NCBI RefSeq assembly: GCF_001424545.1
Contig: NZ_LMQL01000009.1
Location: 328,101-392,100 of the forward strand
DNA from: Ramlibacter sp. Leaf400
GTDB taxonomy: Bacteria; Pseudomonadota; Gammaproteobacteria; Burkholderiales; Burkholderiaceae_C
Length of the DNA: 64,000 nucleotides
Direction of reading: 5' to 3'
The position numbers were made by a program, and so were the translations under genes. Shown here piece after piece: positions 42,811-50,894 of this stretch. Under the pieces are notes generated by a model that was not told the DNA's origin, did no database searches, and was given only the letters and a program-made list of their open reading frames with translations. Positions within the stretch are counted from its first letter, which is position 1, and the number at the start of each line of letters is the position of its first letter.

Positions 42811-42832
42811 GATGTGCTCCTGGATGCGGAGG

Positions 42833-43672
42833 TCAGCCCAGCCGGGCGGTCGCCTGCATGGCCAGCTGCCCCTGCGGACCGCGTGCCCACAGGCGCGCCT
42901 CGTTCCCGTCCAGCCGGCCGCAGACGGTGAAGGGCGCGATGTCGAACAGCGGGCTGACGGCCTTGAATTCGAAGGCGGCCACCTGGCGGGAGGGATGGGC
43001 CTGCTGCAGCTCCTCCAGCAGGAGCGTGGCGATCAGGGGGCCATGCACGATCAGGCCCGGGTAGCCCTCCTCCTGCGTGACGTACGAGCGGTCGTAGTGG
43101 ATGCGGTGGCCGTTGAACGTCAGGGCCGAGTAGCGGAACAGCAGCACCGGATCGGGCACGACCTCCCGCGAGAACTGCTCGTCCGCCGGCGCGGCCTTGG
43201 CCGCAGCGGCCGGCGCGTCGGCAGGAGGCAGGTCCCGGTAGACGATGTCGTGCTCCTCGACGATGGCGGCGCCCTCTTCGTCCGAGATCTCGTGGCGCAC
43301 CTTGACGAAGACCAGCGAGCCGGTGCGGCCCTCCTTGGCCTCGATGCCGTCGATGCGGGACACGCGGCGGACCTTCGCGCCCGGCAGCAGGGGCTTGAGG
43401 AACTGCAGGCGCCCGCCGGCCCACATGCGCCGCGGCAGGCTCACCGGCGGCAGGAAGCCGCCGCGACGGGGATGGCCGTCGGGCCCGATGTTGGACTGCC
43501 GCTCGCCGGGCAGGAAGTACAGCCAGTGCCACAGCGGCCGCAGCGGCGCGTCCTCCACCGACTCGGGACTGCGGTCCAGGGTGGCCGCCATCAGCCGCAG
43601 GGGCGCGGGCGTGATCGCGTCGGTGGCCTCGACCGTGTGGCCGAGCCACCTGTTCCATTCAGAAGTTTCCAC
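42833..43672 (-). CDS. MaoC-like/FAS1-type dehydratase (mesaconyl-C4-CoA hydratase or HTD2 type)
   Basis: The 279-residue protein is a double hot-dog hydratase: an N-terminal half with WLYFLPGERQSNIGPDGHPRRGGFLPPV, and a C-terminal hydratase-2 motif, TFNGHRIHYDRSYVTQEEGYPGLIVHGPL, with the catalytic Asp/His pair. This layout is shared by mesaconyl-C4-CoA hydratase and HTD2-like enzymes. It probably hydrates an enoyl-CoA produced by the acyl-CoA dehydrogenase of the same operon. As read, the frameshifted upstream gene overlaps it by 14 bp. Confidence 0.83.
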   Translation of the reverse strand: METSEWNRWLGHTVEATDAITPAPLRLMAATLDRSPESVEDAPLRPLWHWLYFLPGERQSNIGPDGHPRRGGFLPPVSLPRRMWAGGRLQFLKPLLPGAKVRRVSRIDGIEAKEGRTGSLVFVKVRHEISDEEGAAIVEEHDIVYRDLPPADAPAAAAKAAPADEQFSREVVPDPVLLFRYSALTFNGHRIHYDRSYVTQEEGYPGLIVHGPLIATLLLEELQQAHPSRQVAAFEFKAVSPLFDIAPFTVCGRLDGNEARLWARGPQGQLAMQATARLG

Positions 43673-44588
43673 GTCGCTGTCCTCCGATACGAAGCCTCAG
43701 ACACCCTTGTTGCCCGGATTCCGGTAGGCCTCGCGCACCGGGTCGGTCATCGGAAAGGACAGCGTGACATTCTTCGGCGGAACGGGGACGGGTGAACCAC
43801 TTGTTGTAGATCTCCCCGACCTCGCCCGACTTCATCAGGTCGGCGAGCGTGTTGTCCACCACCGCCTTGAACTCGGGATCGTTCTTGCGGTACATGAAGC
43901 CGTAAGGCTCCTCGCGCAGGCGCTCGCGCAGGATCGTGTACTCGCCCGGGTTGGTCGAGTTCGCGATCCGCGCCGCCAGTTGCACGTCGTCGAGGATCAG
44001 CGCCGCGGCCCGGCCCGTCGACAGCAGCAGGAACGAGTCCGCCACGTCCTTGCCGTGCACCTCGGCGATGTCGCTCTTCTCCGAGCGGCGGTACGCGCGC
44101 AGCAGCTGGATGGACGTGCTGCCCGCCACCGTCGCCACGGTCTTGCCCTCCAGGTCGGCGAAGGTCTGCACGCCCGAGCCTTTCTTCACCGCGGCACCGA
44201 TCCCCGCCACGAAATGGGTGGGCGCGAACTCGACCTGCTGCTGCCGCGCGACCGTGTTCGTCGTCGTGCTGCACTCCAGGTCCACGGTGCCGTTCTGCAC
44301 CAGGGGGATGCGGTTGGTGGGCGTGACGAAGTGGTACTGCACCTTGAGCGCGGGCATGCCGAGCTTGGCCTTCACGGCGTCGACCACCTTCAGGCAAAGG
44401 TCCGCCGAGAAGCCCACGGGGTCTGCACCGCCCGCCAGGTACGAGAACGGGAACGACGCCTCGCGGCCGCCGAGGTTGATGACGCCGCTCTGCCTGATCT
44501 TGGCGAGCGTGTCGCTGGCCTGGGCCATGGAGGCCGCGGCGGCCAGGGTGCATGCCAGGGCGGCGGCGGTCTTCACGAACTTGTTCAC
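43659..44588 (-). CDS. ABC-type amino-acid binding protein (GltI-like), 3' end frameshifted
   Basis: The protein has a signal peptide (AAALACTLAAAASMAQA), a family 3 solute-binding fold (GGADPVGFSADLCLKVVDAV, VDLECSTTTNT, GSTSIQLLRAYRR) and a GTG start with GAGGAA upstream. After EIYNKWFTRP the frame shifts. The expected ending VPPKNVTLSFPMTDPV...NPGNKGV is encoded in another frame and ends at 43697. Removing one base from the CCCC run (+ strand G run 43784-43787) restores it. The tail as read, RSAEECHAV..., is unrelated. The lost part is about 28 residues, so the protein may be impaired. No ABC permease gene is near. Confidence 0.82.
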   Translation of the reverse strand: MNKFVKTAAALACTLAAAASMAQASDTLAKIRQSGVINLGGREASFPFSYLAGGADPVGFSADLCLKVVDAVKAKLGMPALKVQYHFVTPTNRIPLVQNGTVDLECSTTTNTVARQQQVEFAPTHFVAGIGAAVKKGSGVQTFADLEGKTVATVAGSTSIQLLRAYRRSEKSDIAEVHGKDVADSFLLLSTGRAAALILDDVQLAARIANSTNPGEYTILRERLREEPYGFMYRKNDPEFKAVVDNTLADLMKSGEVGEIYNKWFTRPRSAEECHAVLSDDRPGARGLPESGQQGCLRLRIGGQRRGNF

Positions 44589-44611
44589 GTAATTCCTCTC
44601 GGGGGATTGGT

Positions 44612-46090
44612 TCAGCGCAGCACGAAGGGGTTGCCTGAGACGGCGCCACTGTTGATCCAGACGCTCTTGACCTGCAGGAACTCGCGGATGGCATCGATGC
44701 CGTTCTCCCGGCCCAGGCCGGAATCCTTGTAGCCGCCGAAAGGGGCCATGAAGCTCACCGCGCGGTAGGTGTTGACCCAGACCGTGCCGGCCTGCAGCTT
44801 CTCGGACATGCGCAACGCGCGCCCGATGTCGCGGGTCCACACGGCGGCGGCGAGGCCGAACCGCACGTCGTTGGCGATCTGCACGGCTTCGGCTTCGTCC
44901 TTGAAACGGATGATGGACAGCACGGGGCCGAACACCTCCTCCTGCGCGATGCGCATGCTGTTCTTCACGTCGCCGAAGATGGTCGGCTCCACGAACCAGC
45001 CCTTGCCGCACTCGGGCCGGTCGGCGGCGCGGCCACCCAGCAGCACCTTGGCGCCCTCCTGCGTGGCGACCTGCAGGTACTCCAGCACCTTTCGGTACTG
45101 CGGCTGCGTGGTGACGGGGCCGACCTGGGTGTCGGCGTCCATCGGGTCACCCATCCTGGCCGTGCGCGCGACGTCCAGCAGCTTGCCGACCACCTGGTCG
45201 TGCACGCTGTCCTGCACCAGCAGGCGCGACCCGGCGATGCAGGTCTGGCCGGTGGCGGCAAAGATGCCGGAGATCGCACCGAAGACGGCCTGCTCCAGGT
45301 CGGCGTCTTCGAACACGATGTTGGGCGACTTGCCGCCCAGCTCCATCGCGGTGTGCTTCAGCTGGCGGGCGGCCTGTTCGTTGATGCGCCGGCCGGTGGT
45401 GTCCGATCCGGTGAAGCTGATCTTGCGCACCAGCGGGTGGTCCACCAGCGGCGAGCCGACCTCGTCGCCCAGGCCGGTCACCACGTTGAACACCCCGGGC
45501 GGAAAGCCCGCCTCGTCGAACAGGCGGGCGAATTCCAGCGTGGACGCCGACGTGAATTCCGAAGGCTTGATGACGACGGTGCAGCCCGCGGCCAGCGCGG
45601 GCGCGATCTTCCAGGTGGCCAGAAGCAGCGGCGAGTTCCAGGGCGTGATGGCGGCCACCACGCCCAGCGGCTCGTGGCGCGTGAAGCTGAAGTAGCCCTT
45701 CTTGTCCAGCGGCAGCACGGCGCCTTGCACCTTGTCGGCCAGGCCGCCGTAGTAGTAGTACCACTGCGGGATGTAGTTGAGCTGGCCCAGCATCTCGGCG
45801 AGCAGCTTGCCGTTGTCGCGCACCTCGGTTTCCGCCAGCTTGCGGGCATCGCGCGCGACCAGGTCGCCCAGGCGATGCAGCAGCTGCCCGCGCTGCGTGG
45901 CCGTCATCTCCGACCACGGGCCCTGCGTCAGGGCCTGGTGCGCGGCCTGCACCGCGCGGTCGACATCGCGCGCGTCGCCGCGCGGGATCTCGGCCCAGGT
46001 CTCGCCGGTGAAAGGGTTCTGGGTCTCGAGCCATCGGCCGCCCGCGGGCTCGACCTCCCGCCCGCCGATGTGGAGCTGGTAGCGCTGCAT
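44612..46090 (-). CDS. NAD(P)-dependent aldehyde dehydrogenase
   Basis: The 492-residue enzyme has the standard motifs: ITPWNSPLLLATWKIAPALAAG, FTGSDTTGR for the dinucleotide, Glu250 in MELGGKSP and the nucleophile Cys284 in ATGQTCIAGSR. It oxidises an aldehyde to the acid. Placed after a split TPP enzyme and an acyl-CoA dehydrogenase, it may oxidise the aldehyde released by decarboxylation. The substrate is unknown. It lies 11 bp after the acyl-CoA dehydrogenase gene. Confidence 0.92.
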   Translation of the reverse strand: MQRYQLHIGGREVEPAGGRWLETQNPFTGETWAEIPRGDARDVDRAVQAAHQALTQGPWSEMTATQRGQLLHRLGDLVARDARKLAETEVRDNGKLLAEMLGQLNYIPQWYYYYGGLADKVQGAVLPLDKKGYFSFTRHEPLGVVAAITPWNSPLLLATWKIAPALAAGCTVVIKPSEFTSASTLEFARLFDEAGFPPGVFNVVTGLGDEVGSPLVDHPLVRKISFTGSDTTGRRINEQAARQLKHTAMELGGKSPNIVFEDADLEQAVFGAISGIFAATGQTCIAGSRLLVQDSVHDQVVGKLLDVARTARMGDPMDADTQVGPVTTQPQYRKVLEYLQVATQEGAKVLLGGRAADRPECGKGWFVEPTIFGDVKNSMRIAQEEVFGPVLSIIRFKDEAEAVQIANDVRFGLAAAVWTRDIGRALRMSEKLQAGTVWVNTYRAVSFMAPFGGYKDSGLGRENGIDAIREFLQVKSVWINSGAVSGNPFVLR

Positions 46091-46101
46091 GGGCGGCTTC
46101 T

Positions 46102-47262
46102 CTAGAACGATCGCGGCAGCCCGAGCAGGTGCTCGGCGACGTAGCTGAGGATCAGGTTGGTGGAGATCGGCGCCACCTGGTACAGGCGGGTCTCGCGGAA
46201 CTTGCGCTCCACGTCGTATTCGTTGGCGAAGCCGAAGCCGCCGTGGAACTGGATGCAGGCGTTGGCCGCCTCCCAGCTGGCCTTGGCCGCCAGGTACTTG
46301 GCCATGTTGGCCTGGGCGCCGCAGGGCTGGCGGGCGTCGAACAGCTCGCAGGCCCTGAAGCGCATCAGGTTGGCCGCTTCGACCTCGATGTAGCTCTCGG
46401 CGATGGGGAACTGCACGCCCTGGTTCTGGCCGATCGGACGGCCGAACACCACGCGGTCCTTCACGTACTTGGTCACGCGGTCGATGAACCAGTAGCCGTC
46501 GCCGATGCACTCGGCGGCGATCAGCGTGCGCTCGGCGTTCAGGCCGTCCAGGATGTACTTGAAGCCCTGGCCTTCCTGGCCGATCAGGTTCTCCTGCGGG
46601 ATCTCCAGGTTCTCGAAGAAGAGCTCGTTGGTCTCGTGGTTGACCATGTTGGGGATCGGCCGCACGGTCATCCCGGTCTTCTCCGCCTGGCGCAGGTCCA
46701 CCATGAAGATGGACATGCCCTCGGTCTTCTTCTTCACGTCCGACAGCGGCGTGGTGCGGGCGAGCAGGATCATCCACTCGCTGTGCTGCACGCGCGAGAT
46801 CCAGACCTTCTGGCCGTTGATGACGTAGCGGTCGCCCTTCTTGACGGCCGTGGTCTTGATCTTGGTGGTGTCGGTGCCGGTGGTGGGCTCGGTGACGCCC
46901 ATGGACTGCAGGCGCCACTCGCCGCTGGCGATCTTGGGCAGGTACAAATCCTTCTGCGCCTTGGAGCCGTGGCGCAGCAGCGTTCCCATGTTGTACATCT
47001 GGCCGTGGCAGGCGCCGGAGTTGCCGCCGCTGCGGTTGATCTCCTCCATGATCACCGAGGCCTCGGCCAGGCCCAGGCCCGAGCCGCCGTACTCGGCGGG
47101 GATCAGCGCGGCCAGCCAGCCGGCCTTGGTGAGCGCATCGACGAAGGCCTCGGGGTAGGCCTTCTCCTCGTCGACCTTGCGATGGTATTCGTCCGGGAAC
47201 TCGGCGCACAGCGCGCGCACGGCATCCCGGATCTCCTGGTACTGGTCTGGGGCGTGGATCAT
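46102..47262 (-). CDS. acyl-CoA dehydrogenase with isovaleryl-CoA-dehydrogenase-type catalytic Glu placement
   Basis: The 386-residue flavoenzyme has MGVTEPTTGTDT (FAD/substrate loop) and FHGGFGFANEYDVERKFRETRLYQ. The Glu that MCAD uses in YEGT is replaced (QVAPIST here). Glu244 in DGLNAERTLIAA sits where isovaleryl-CoA dehydrogenase has its catalytic base, which suggests a branched or unusual acyl-CoA. It is 12 bp after the TPP enzyme gene. Electrons would go to ETF. Confidence 0.88.
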   Translation of the reverse strand: MIHAPDQYQEIRDAVRALCAEFPDEYHRKVDEEKAYPEAFVDALTKAGWLAALIPAEYGGSGLGLAEASVIMEEINRSGGNSGACHGQMYNMGTLLRHGSKAQKDLYLPKIASGEWRLQSMGVTEPTTGTDTTKIKTTAVKKGDRYVINGQKVWISRVQHSEWMILLARTTPLSDVKKKTEGMSIFMVDLRQAEKTGMTVRPIPNMVNHETNELFFENLEIPQENLIGQEGQGFKYILDGLNAERTLIAAECIGDGYWFIDRVTKYVKDRVVFGRPIGQNQGVQFPIAESYIEVEAANLMRFRACELFDARQPCGAQANMAKYLAAKASWEAANACIQFHGGFGFANEYDVERKFRETRLYQVAPISTNLILSYVAEHLLGLPRSF

Positions 47263-47274
47263 GGACAGCTCCCG

Positions 47275-47871
47275 TCAAAGCGGCGCGAGGCCGAGGTGGG
47301 CACGGAAGCGATTCTTCACGAAGCTGCCGTCCCGTGGCGGCAGCGCGCGCGGTGGCTCGGCCGCGGAGATCAGCACATGCGCCAGCGCCGGGCCCTGCCG
47401 CGCATCGATGCGCGCGGCCACCTCGGCCGCCTGCTCCAGCTTCTCGATGCGCAGCGCATCCTCGATGCCGACGGCCCTGGCCACCGCGACCAGGTCGGTC
47501 CCCAGGCTGGTGTGGCTGCGCTGCATGCCGGTCTCGCCGAAGTGCCCGTTGTCCAGCACCACGATGGTCAGGTTCGGCGGCCGCTTGGCGCCGATGGTGG
47601 CCAGGCTGCCGATGCCCATCAGCTGCTCGCCGTCGCCGGTGATCACGACCACCGACCGGGTCGGCTGCGCCAGCGCCAGGCCCAGGCCCAGCGAAGCGGC
47701 GCCGCCCATCGCGCCCCAGAGGTAGAAATTGCTGTCGCGGTCACCCGCCGCGAACACGTCGTAGGACGGGGAACCCAGCCCCGTGACCACCAGCGCGCCG
47801 GGCGTGGCCTTCAGCAGCCTGGCCACGAATTCGCGGCGCTCCAGCCCGTGGGCCTTGTTCGTCGTAGCCAT
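47275..47871 (-). CDS. thiamine-pyrophosphate enzyme, C-terminal/beta subunit (sulfopyruvate/phosphonopyruvate decarboxylase-like)
   Basis: The 198-residue protein is the ThDP-phosphate-binding half of a split decarboxylase: GAMGGAASLGLGLALAQP and the GDGEQLMGIGSLATIGAKRPPNLTIVVLDNG motif that binds Mg and diphosphate. Its ATG overlaps the stop of the partner gene by one base (TGATG). Split enzymes of this kind decarboxylate 2-oxo acids such as sulfopyruvate. The 2-oxo acid here is unknown. Confidence 0.85.
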   Translation of the reverse strand: MATTNKAHGLERREFVARLLKATPGALVVTGLGSPSYDVFAAGDRDSNFYLWGAMGGAASLGLGLALAQPTRSVVVITGDGEQLMGIGSLATIGAKRPPNLTIVVLDNGHFGETGMQRSHTSLGTDLVAVARAVGIEDALRIEKLEQAAEVAARIDARQGPALAHVLISAAEPPRALPPRDGSFVKNRFRAHLGLAPL

Positions 47872-48407
47872 CAGTTGCGCTCCCACTTCTTGCGGCCGAT
47901 CAGGCTCTGGGACAACAGGACGGCCACCTGCTCTCCGCCGAGGAATGCCGCGTCCACGGCGGCGCTGACGATCTCTTCGGCTTCTTCCGGCTGCCTCACG
48001 CGCAGCACGGTGATGCCCATGAGTTCGAGCGCCTGCTGGGTGGTCTTGCCCATCGGTCCCTGCCAGGGGTTGAACTCGGCGTACTCGCCGCGCATCGTGA
48101 CGACGGTGAGGAAGGGGAAGTTGCAGCTGCGCAGCAGGGAGAACATGTTCACGCAGTTGCCCACGCCGCTGCTCTGCATCAGCAGCACGGCCCGCTGGCC
48201 GCCGAGCCAGGCGCCGCTGACCAGCGCCACGCCCTCTTCCTCGGTCGTGAGGACCACGTCCTGGATGTCCGGGTCCTCCTGCGAGGCGCGGATCGCGTAG
48301 GAATGGCCGGCATCCGGCACGTAGGCGACCTGGCGGACGCCGCCCGCCTTCAGGGCCTGGAAGACCGCCTCCTGCCACACGGGCACGGGCGCACTGGTTT
48401 CGCTCAT
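47871..48407 (-). CDS. thiamine-pyrophosphate enzyme, N-terminal/alpha subunit
   Basis: The 178-residue protein is the pyrimidine-binding half, with the cofactor-activating Glu in TTEEEGVALVSGAWLGG and LMQSSGVGNCVNMFSLL as in sulfopyruvate decarboxylase alpha subunits. It leads the eight-gene operon running to 40625 and diverges from a LysR gene. The 108-bp region between holds a clear LysR-type palindrome. Confidence 0.84.
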   Translation of the reverse strand: MSETSAPVPVWQEAVFQALKAGGVRQVAYVPDAGHSYAIRASQEDPDIQDVVLTTEEEGVALVSGAWLGGQRAVLLMQSSGVGNCVNMFSLLRSCNFPFLTVVTMRGEYAEFNPWQGPMGKTTQQALELMGITVLRVRQPEEAEEIVSAAVDAAFLGGEQVAVLLSQSLIGRKKWERN

Positions 48408-48432
48408 GGTGAAGTCCTTGGGTACTGCGTGG

Positions 48433-48457
48433 GTGCCATCTTAGGATTTGATGGCAC
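48433..48457. promoter_or_regulatory. LysR-type operator GTGCCATC-N9-GATGGCAC
   Basis: Perfect 8-bp arms lie in the divergent gap between the TPP-enzyme operon and a LysR gene, and the centre gives an exact T-N11-A (T48439, A48451). This is the textbook arrangement for a LysR regulator controlling a divergent catabolic operon. Confidence 0.65.
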
Positions 48458-48515
48458 GCTCTTTCCAATAGAATTCCGTGATCCAACCATCAGATTCGCG
48501 CATCGCGCCCGCACC

Positions 48516-49448
48516 ATGGACCTGAAGCAGCTGCGCGCCCTCGTCACCGTGGCGGAAACCGGCAACGTCACCCGCGCCGCGGCCCTGCTGAACATCGTCC
48601 AGCCGGCCGTCTCCCGGCAGTTGCGCCTGCTGGAGGAGGACATCGGCGCCGAACTGTTCGATCGCGGCCGCCATGGCATGGAGCTCACCGAGGCCGGTCG
48701 CAGCATGGTCGAGTACGCCCGGCGCATCCTGGACGAGGTGGCCCGGGCCAAGGCCGAGATCCGGCCGAGCCAGGGGCCCATCGGCGGCATCGTCACCGTG
48801 GGCCTGCTGGCCAGCACCGCGGACCTGCTGTCCAGCGCGCTGGTCGCCGCCGTCGCGGAGAAGTACCCCGGCATCCGGCTGCGCATCTCGGTGGGCTATG
48901 CCGGGCACCTGCTGGACTGGCTGGAGAAAGGCGAGGTGGATGTCGCGCTGCTCTACGACCAGAAGCAGACGCCGGCGCTGCAGGTCAAGACCCTGCTGGA
49001 AGAGGCGCTCTGGGTCGTGGCGCCGACCTCGGCCAGGCTGCGCCGCAGCAAGCCGGTGGAACTGGCCCATGTGGTCAAGCAGCCCTTCGTGCTCCCCAGC
49101 GCGCCCCACGGCCTGCGCGCGCTGATGGAACAGGCGGCCACGCTGATGGGGCTGGAGTTCAGCGTGCTGGTGGAGACCAACGCGCTGAGCGTGCAGAAGA
49201 ACCTGGTCATCGATGGCCACGGGTGGACCATCCTGCCGGCCGTGGCCGTGGCCGACGACATCGCGCGCGGCACGCTCAGCGGAGCACCGCTGGCCGAGCC
49301 GGCGCTGCTGCGCAAGATCGTGCTGGCCGCATCCACCACCCGCCAGGCCACGCCGCCCGTGCGCTGCGTCGTCGCCGTCCTGCTCGAGTGCATGAAGGCC
49401 GCCGTGCGCCAGAACAAGTGGGCCGGCGCCAGGTGGCTGGCCGAGTAG
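48516..49448 (+). CDS. LysR-family transcriptional regulator of the acyl-CoA operon
   Basis: The 310-residue protein has the LysR helix-turn-helix (MDLKQLRALVTVAETGNVTRAAALLNIVQPAVSRQLRLLEEDIGAELFDRG) and an effector domain beginning near residue 92 (GGIVTVGLLAST). It is divergent from the operon starting at 48407 and presumably binds the palindrome at 48433-48457. The inducer is probably an acid or acyl-CoA intermediate, which is inference. Confidence 0.9.
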   Translation: MDLKQLRALVTVAETGNVTRAAALLNIVQPAVSRQLRLLEEDIGAELFDRGRHGMELTEAGRSMVEYARRILDEVARAKAEIRPSQGPIGGIVTVGLLASTADLLSSALVAAVAEKYPGIRLRISVGYAGHLLDWLEKGEVDVALLYDQKQTPALQVKTLLEEALWVVAPTSARLRRSKPVELAHVVKQPFVLPSAPHGLRALMEQAATLMGLEFSVLVETNALSVQKNLVIDGHGWTILPAVAVADDIARGTLSGAPLAEPALLRKIVLAASTTRQATPPVRCVVAVLLECMKAAVRQNKWAGARWLAE

Positions 49449-49463
49449 CCGCCCGGGCAGCCG

Positions 49464-50459
49464 CTACTGCGTGTTGAGGCCCCCGATGGACTTGATCACC
49501 GGGCCCCACTTGTCCAGCTCGGCCTTCACCTGGGCCGCCAGCGCTTCCGGCGGCGTTCCGGCGGGGTTGGCGCTGAGGTCCTTCAGCTTCTCCCGCACGT
49601 CCGGCTCGTTCACCGCGCGCTGGAATTCCTGGCTGAGCTGGTCGACCACACTGCGTGGCAGCCCCGCGGGGCCGAACACGGCGTTCCAGGTGTAGGTCTC
49701 GTAGCCCGCCAGGCCGGACTCGGCCATCGTGGGCAGGTCCGGGAACGACGGCGAGCGGGTGGCGGTCGTGACGGCCAGTGCCCGCACCGTTCCCGCGCGC
49801 ACGTGGCCGGCCGCGCCCGTGAGCACGTCGAACATCATCGGGATGTGCCCGGCGATGAGGTCGTTGATCGCGGGCGCGCCGCCCTTGTACGGCACGTGCA
49901 CGACGTTCACGCCGGCCATCGCCTTGAACAGTTCGCCCGACAGGTGGGGCGGCGTGCCGATGCCCGACGAGCCGTAGCTGAGCTTGCCCGGCTGCGCCTT
50001 GAGCATCGCCACCAGCTCCTGAACGTTCTTGACCTTCAGGCTGGGCGTCACCAGCAGCACGTTGGGCACCGTGGCCAGCAGCGAGACGGGCGTGAAGTCC
50101 CGCACCGGGTCGTAGGGCGCGGGCGGCGTGGCCAGCGGATTGATGGCGTGGGTGGCCACCGTGCCCATGAGCAGGAGGGAGCCGTCCTTGGCGCCCCGCG
50201 CGACGCGGGACGCACCGAGCGCACCACCGCCGCCCGCCACGTTCTCGACGGTGATCGGGCGGCCGATGCGTTCGGAGACCTTCTTGCTCACCAGCCGGCT
50301 CACCACGTCGGTCGCGCCGCCCGCGGCGAAAGGCACGATCAGGGTGATGGGGCCCTTGGGCAGCTCGGCCTGGGCGAAGGCTCCGAAGGAAGGGAACAGT
50401 CCGGCGGCGGCGGCCGCTCTCGCGGCGAAGGCACGGCGGGACATCTTGGGCTGGCTCAT
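49464..50459 (-). CDS. Bug/TctC-family periplasmic binding protein
   Basis: The 331-residue protein has a twin-arginine-like export signal (MSQPKMSRRAFAARAAAAAGLFPSFGAFAQA) and Bug motifs: PITLIVPFAAGGATDVVSRLVSKK, TVENVAGGGGALGASRVA, HVPYKGGAPAINDLIAGHI. It is monocistronic, convergent with the LysR gene and divergent from a GIY-YIG gene. An inverted repeat TTTGTG-N12-CACAAA lies in its promoter. Confidence 0.92.
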   Translation of the reverse strand: MSQPKMSRRAFAARAAAAAGLFPSFGAFAQAELPKGPITLIVPFAAGGATDVVSRLVSKKVSERIGRPITVENVAGGGGALGASRVARGAKDGSLLLMGTVATHAINPLATPPAPYDPVRDFTPVSLLATVPNVLLVTPSLKVKNVQELVAMLKAQPGKLSYGSSGIGTPPHLSGELFKAMAGVNVVHVPYKGGAPAINDLIAGHIPMMFDVLTGAAGHVRAGTVRALAVTTATRSPSFPDLPTMAESGLAGYETYTWNAVFGPAGLPRSVVDQLSQEFQRAVNEPDVREKLKDLSANPAGTPPEALAAQVKAELDKWGPVIKSIGGLNTQ

Positions 50460-50493
50460 CCGATCGTCTCCTAATGGCTTTGAGGAATACTAG

Positions 50494-50517
50494 TTTGTGA
50501 TCCTTCTCGACCACAAA
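50494..50517. promoter_or_regulatory. operator-like inverted repeat TTTGTG-N12-CACAAA upstream of a Bug gene
   Basis: The repeat sits in an AT-richer patch 35 bp upstream of the Bug start at 50459. Read leftward it covers a possible promoter, TTGTGG with an 18-bp spacer to TAGTAT. The regulator is not identified, because no regulator gene adjoins this promoter. Confidence 0.4.
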
Positions 50518-50609
50518 TAACAATTTGCGATGGCTCCCATGACGGGGGCGCATGGCCGCGACCACCGGCCCCGCCGGGACCGCACCTGGAAGGGCTTCAC
50601 AATCCGACC

Positions 50610-50894
50610 GTGGATGAAACGTCGAGCCCCCGCCGGACCGAACCCTACTGGCTCTATCTCCTGGAATGCGAGGGCGGCGTCTACTACGCCGGCATCGCGA
50701 TCGACGTCGCGCACCGGTTCTTCCAGCACGCCTGCGGCATGGGCGCCAAGTTCACGCGCGCACGGCCGCCGATCCGGGTGCTGGCAGCCCTCGAATACCC
50801 GACCAAGGGCGACGCGCTGCGGGCCGAACTGCGGCTCAAGGCGCTGCCGCGCTCGCGCAAGCTGGCCTTCTTCGAGGCGGCCGACCATGGCTGA
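50610..50894 (+). CDS. GIY-YIG domain protein
   Basis: The 94-residue protein is a single GIY-YIG domain of the UPF0213/SLX1-like kind: WLYLLECEGGVYYAGIAIDVAHRFFQH, with YLL and YAG in place of GIY and YIG, then a helix with the conserved Arg. The start is GTG. Its 3' end overlaps the next gene by 8 bp. Small proteins of this kind are presumed nucleases, but none of this size is well characterised. Confidence 0.78.
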   Translation: MDETSSPRRTEPYWLYLLECEGGVYYAGIAIDVAHRFFQHACGMGAKFTRARPPIRVLAALEYPTKGDALRAELRLKALPRSRKLAFFEAADHG

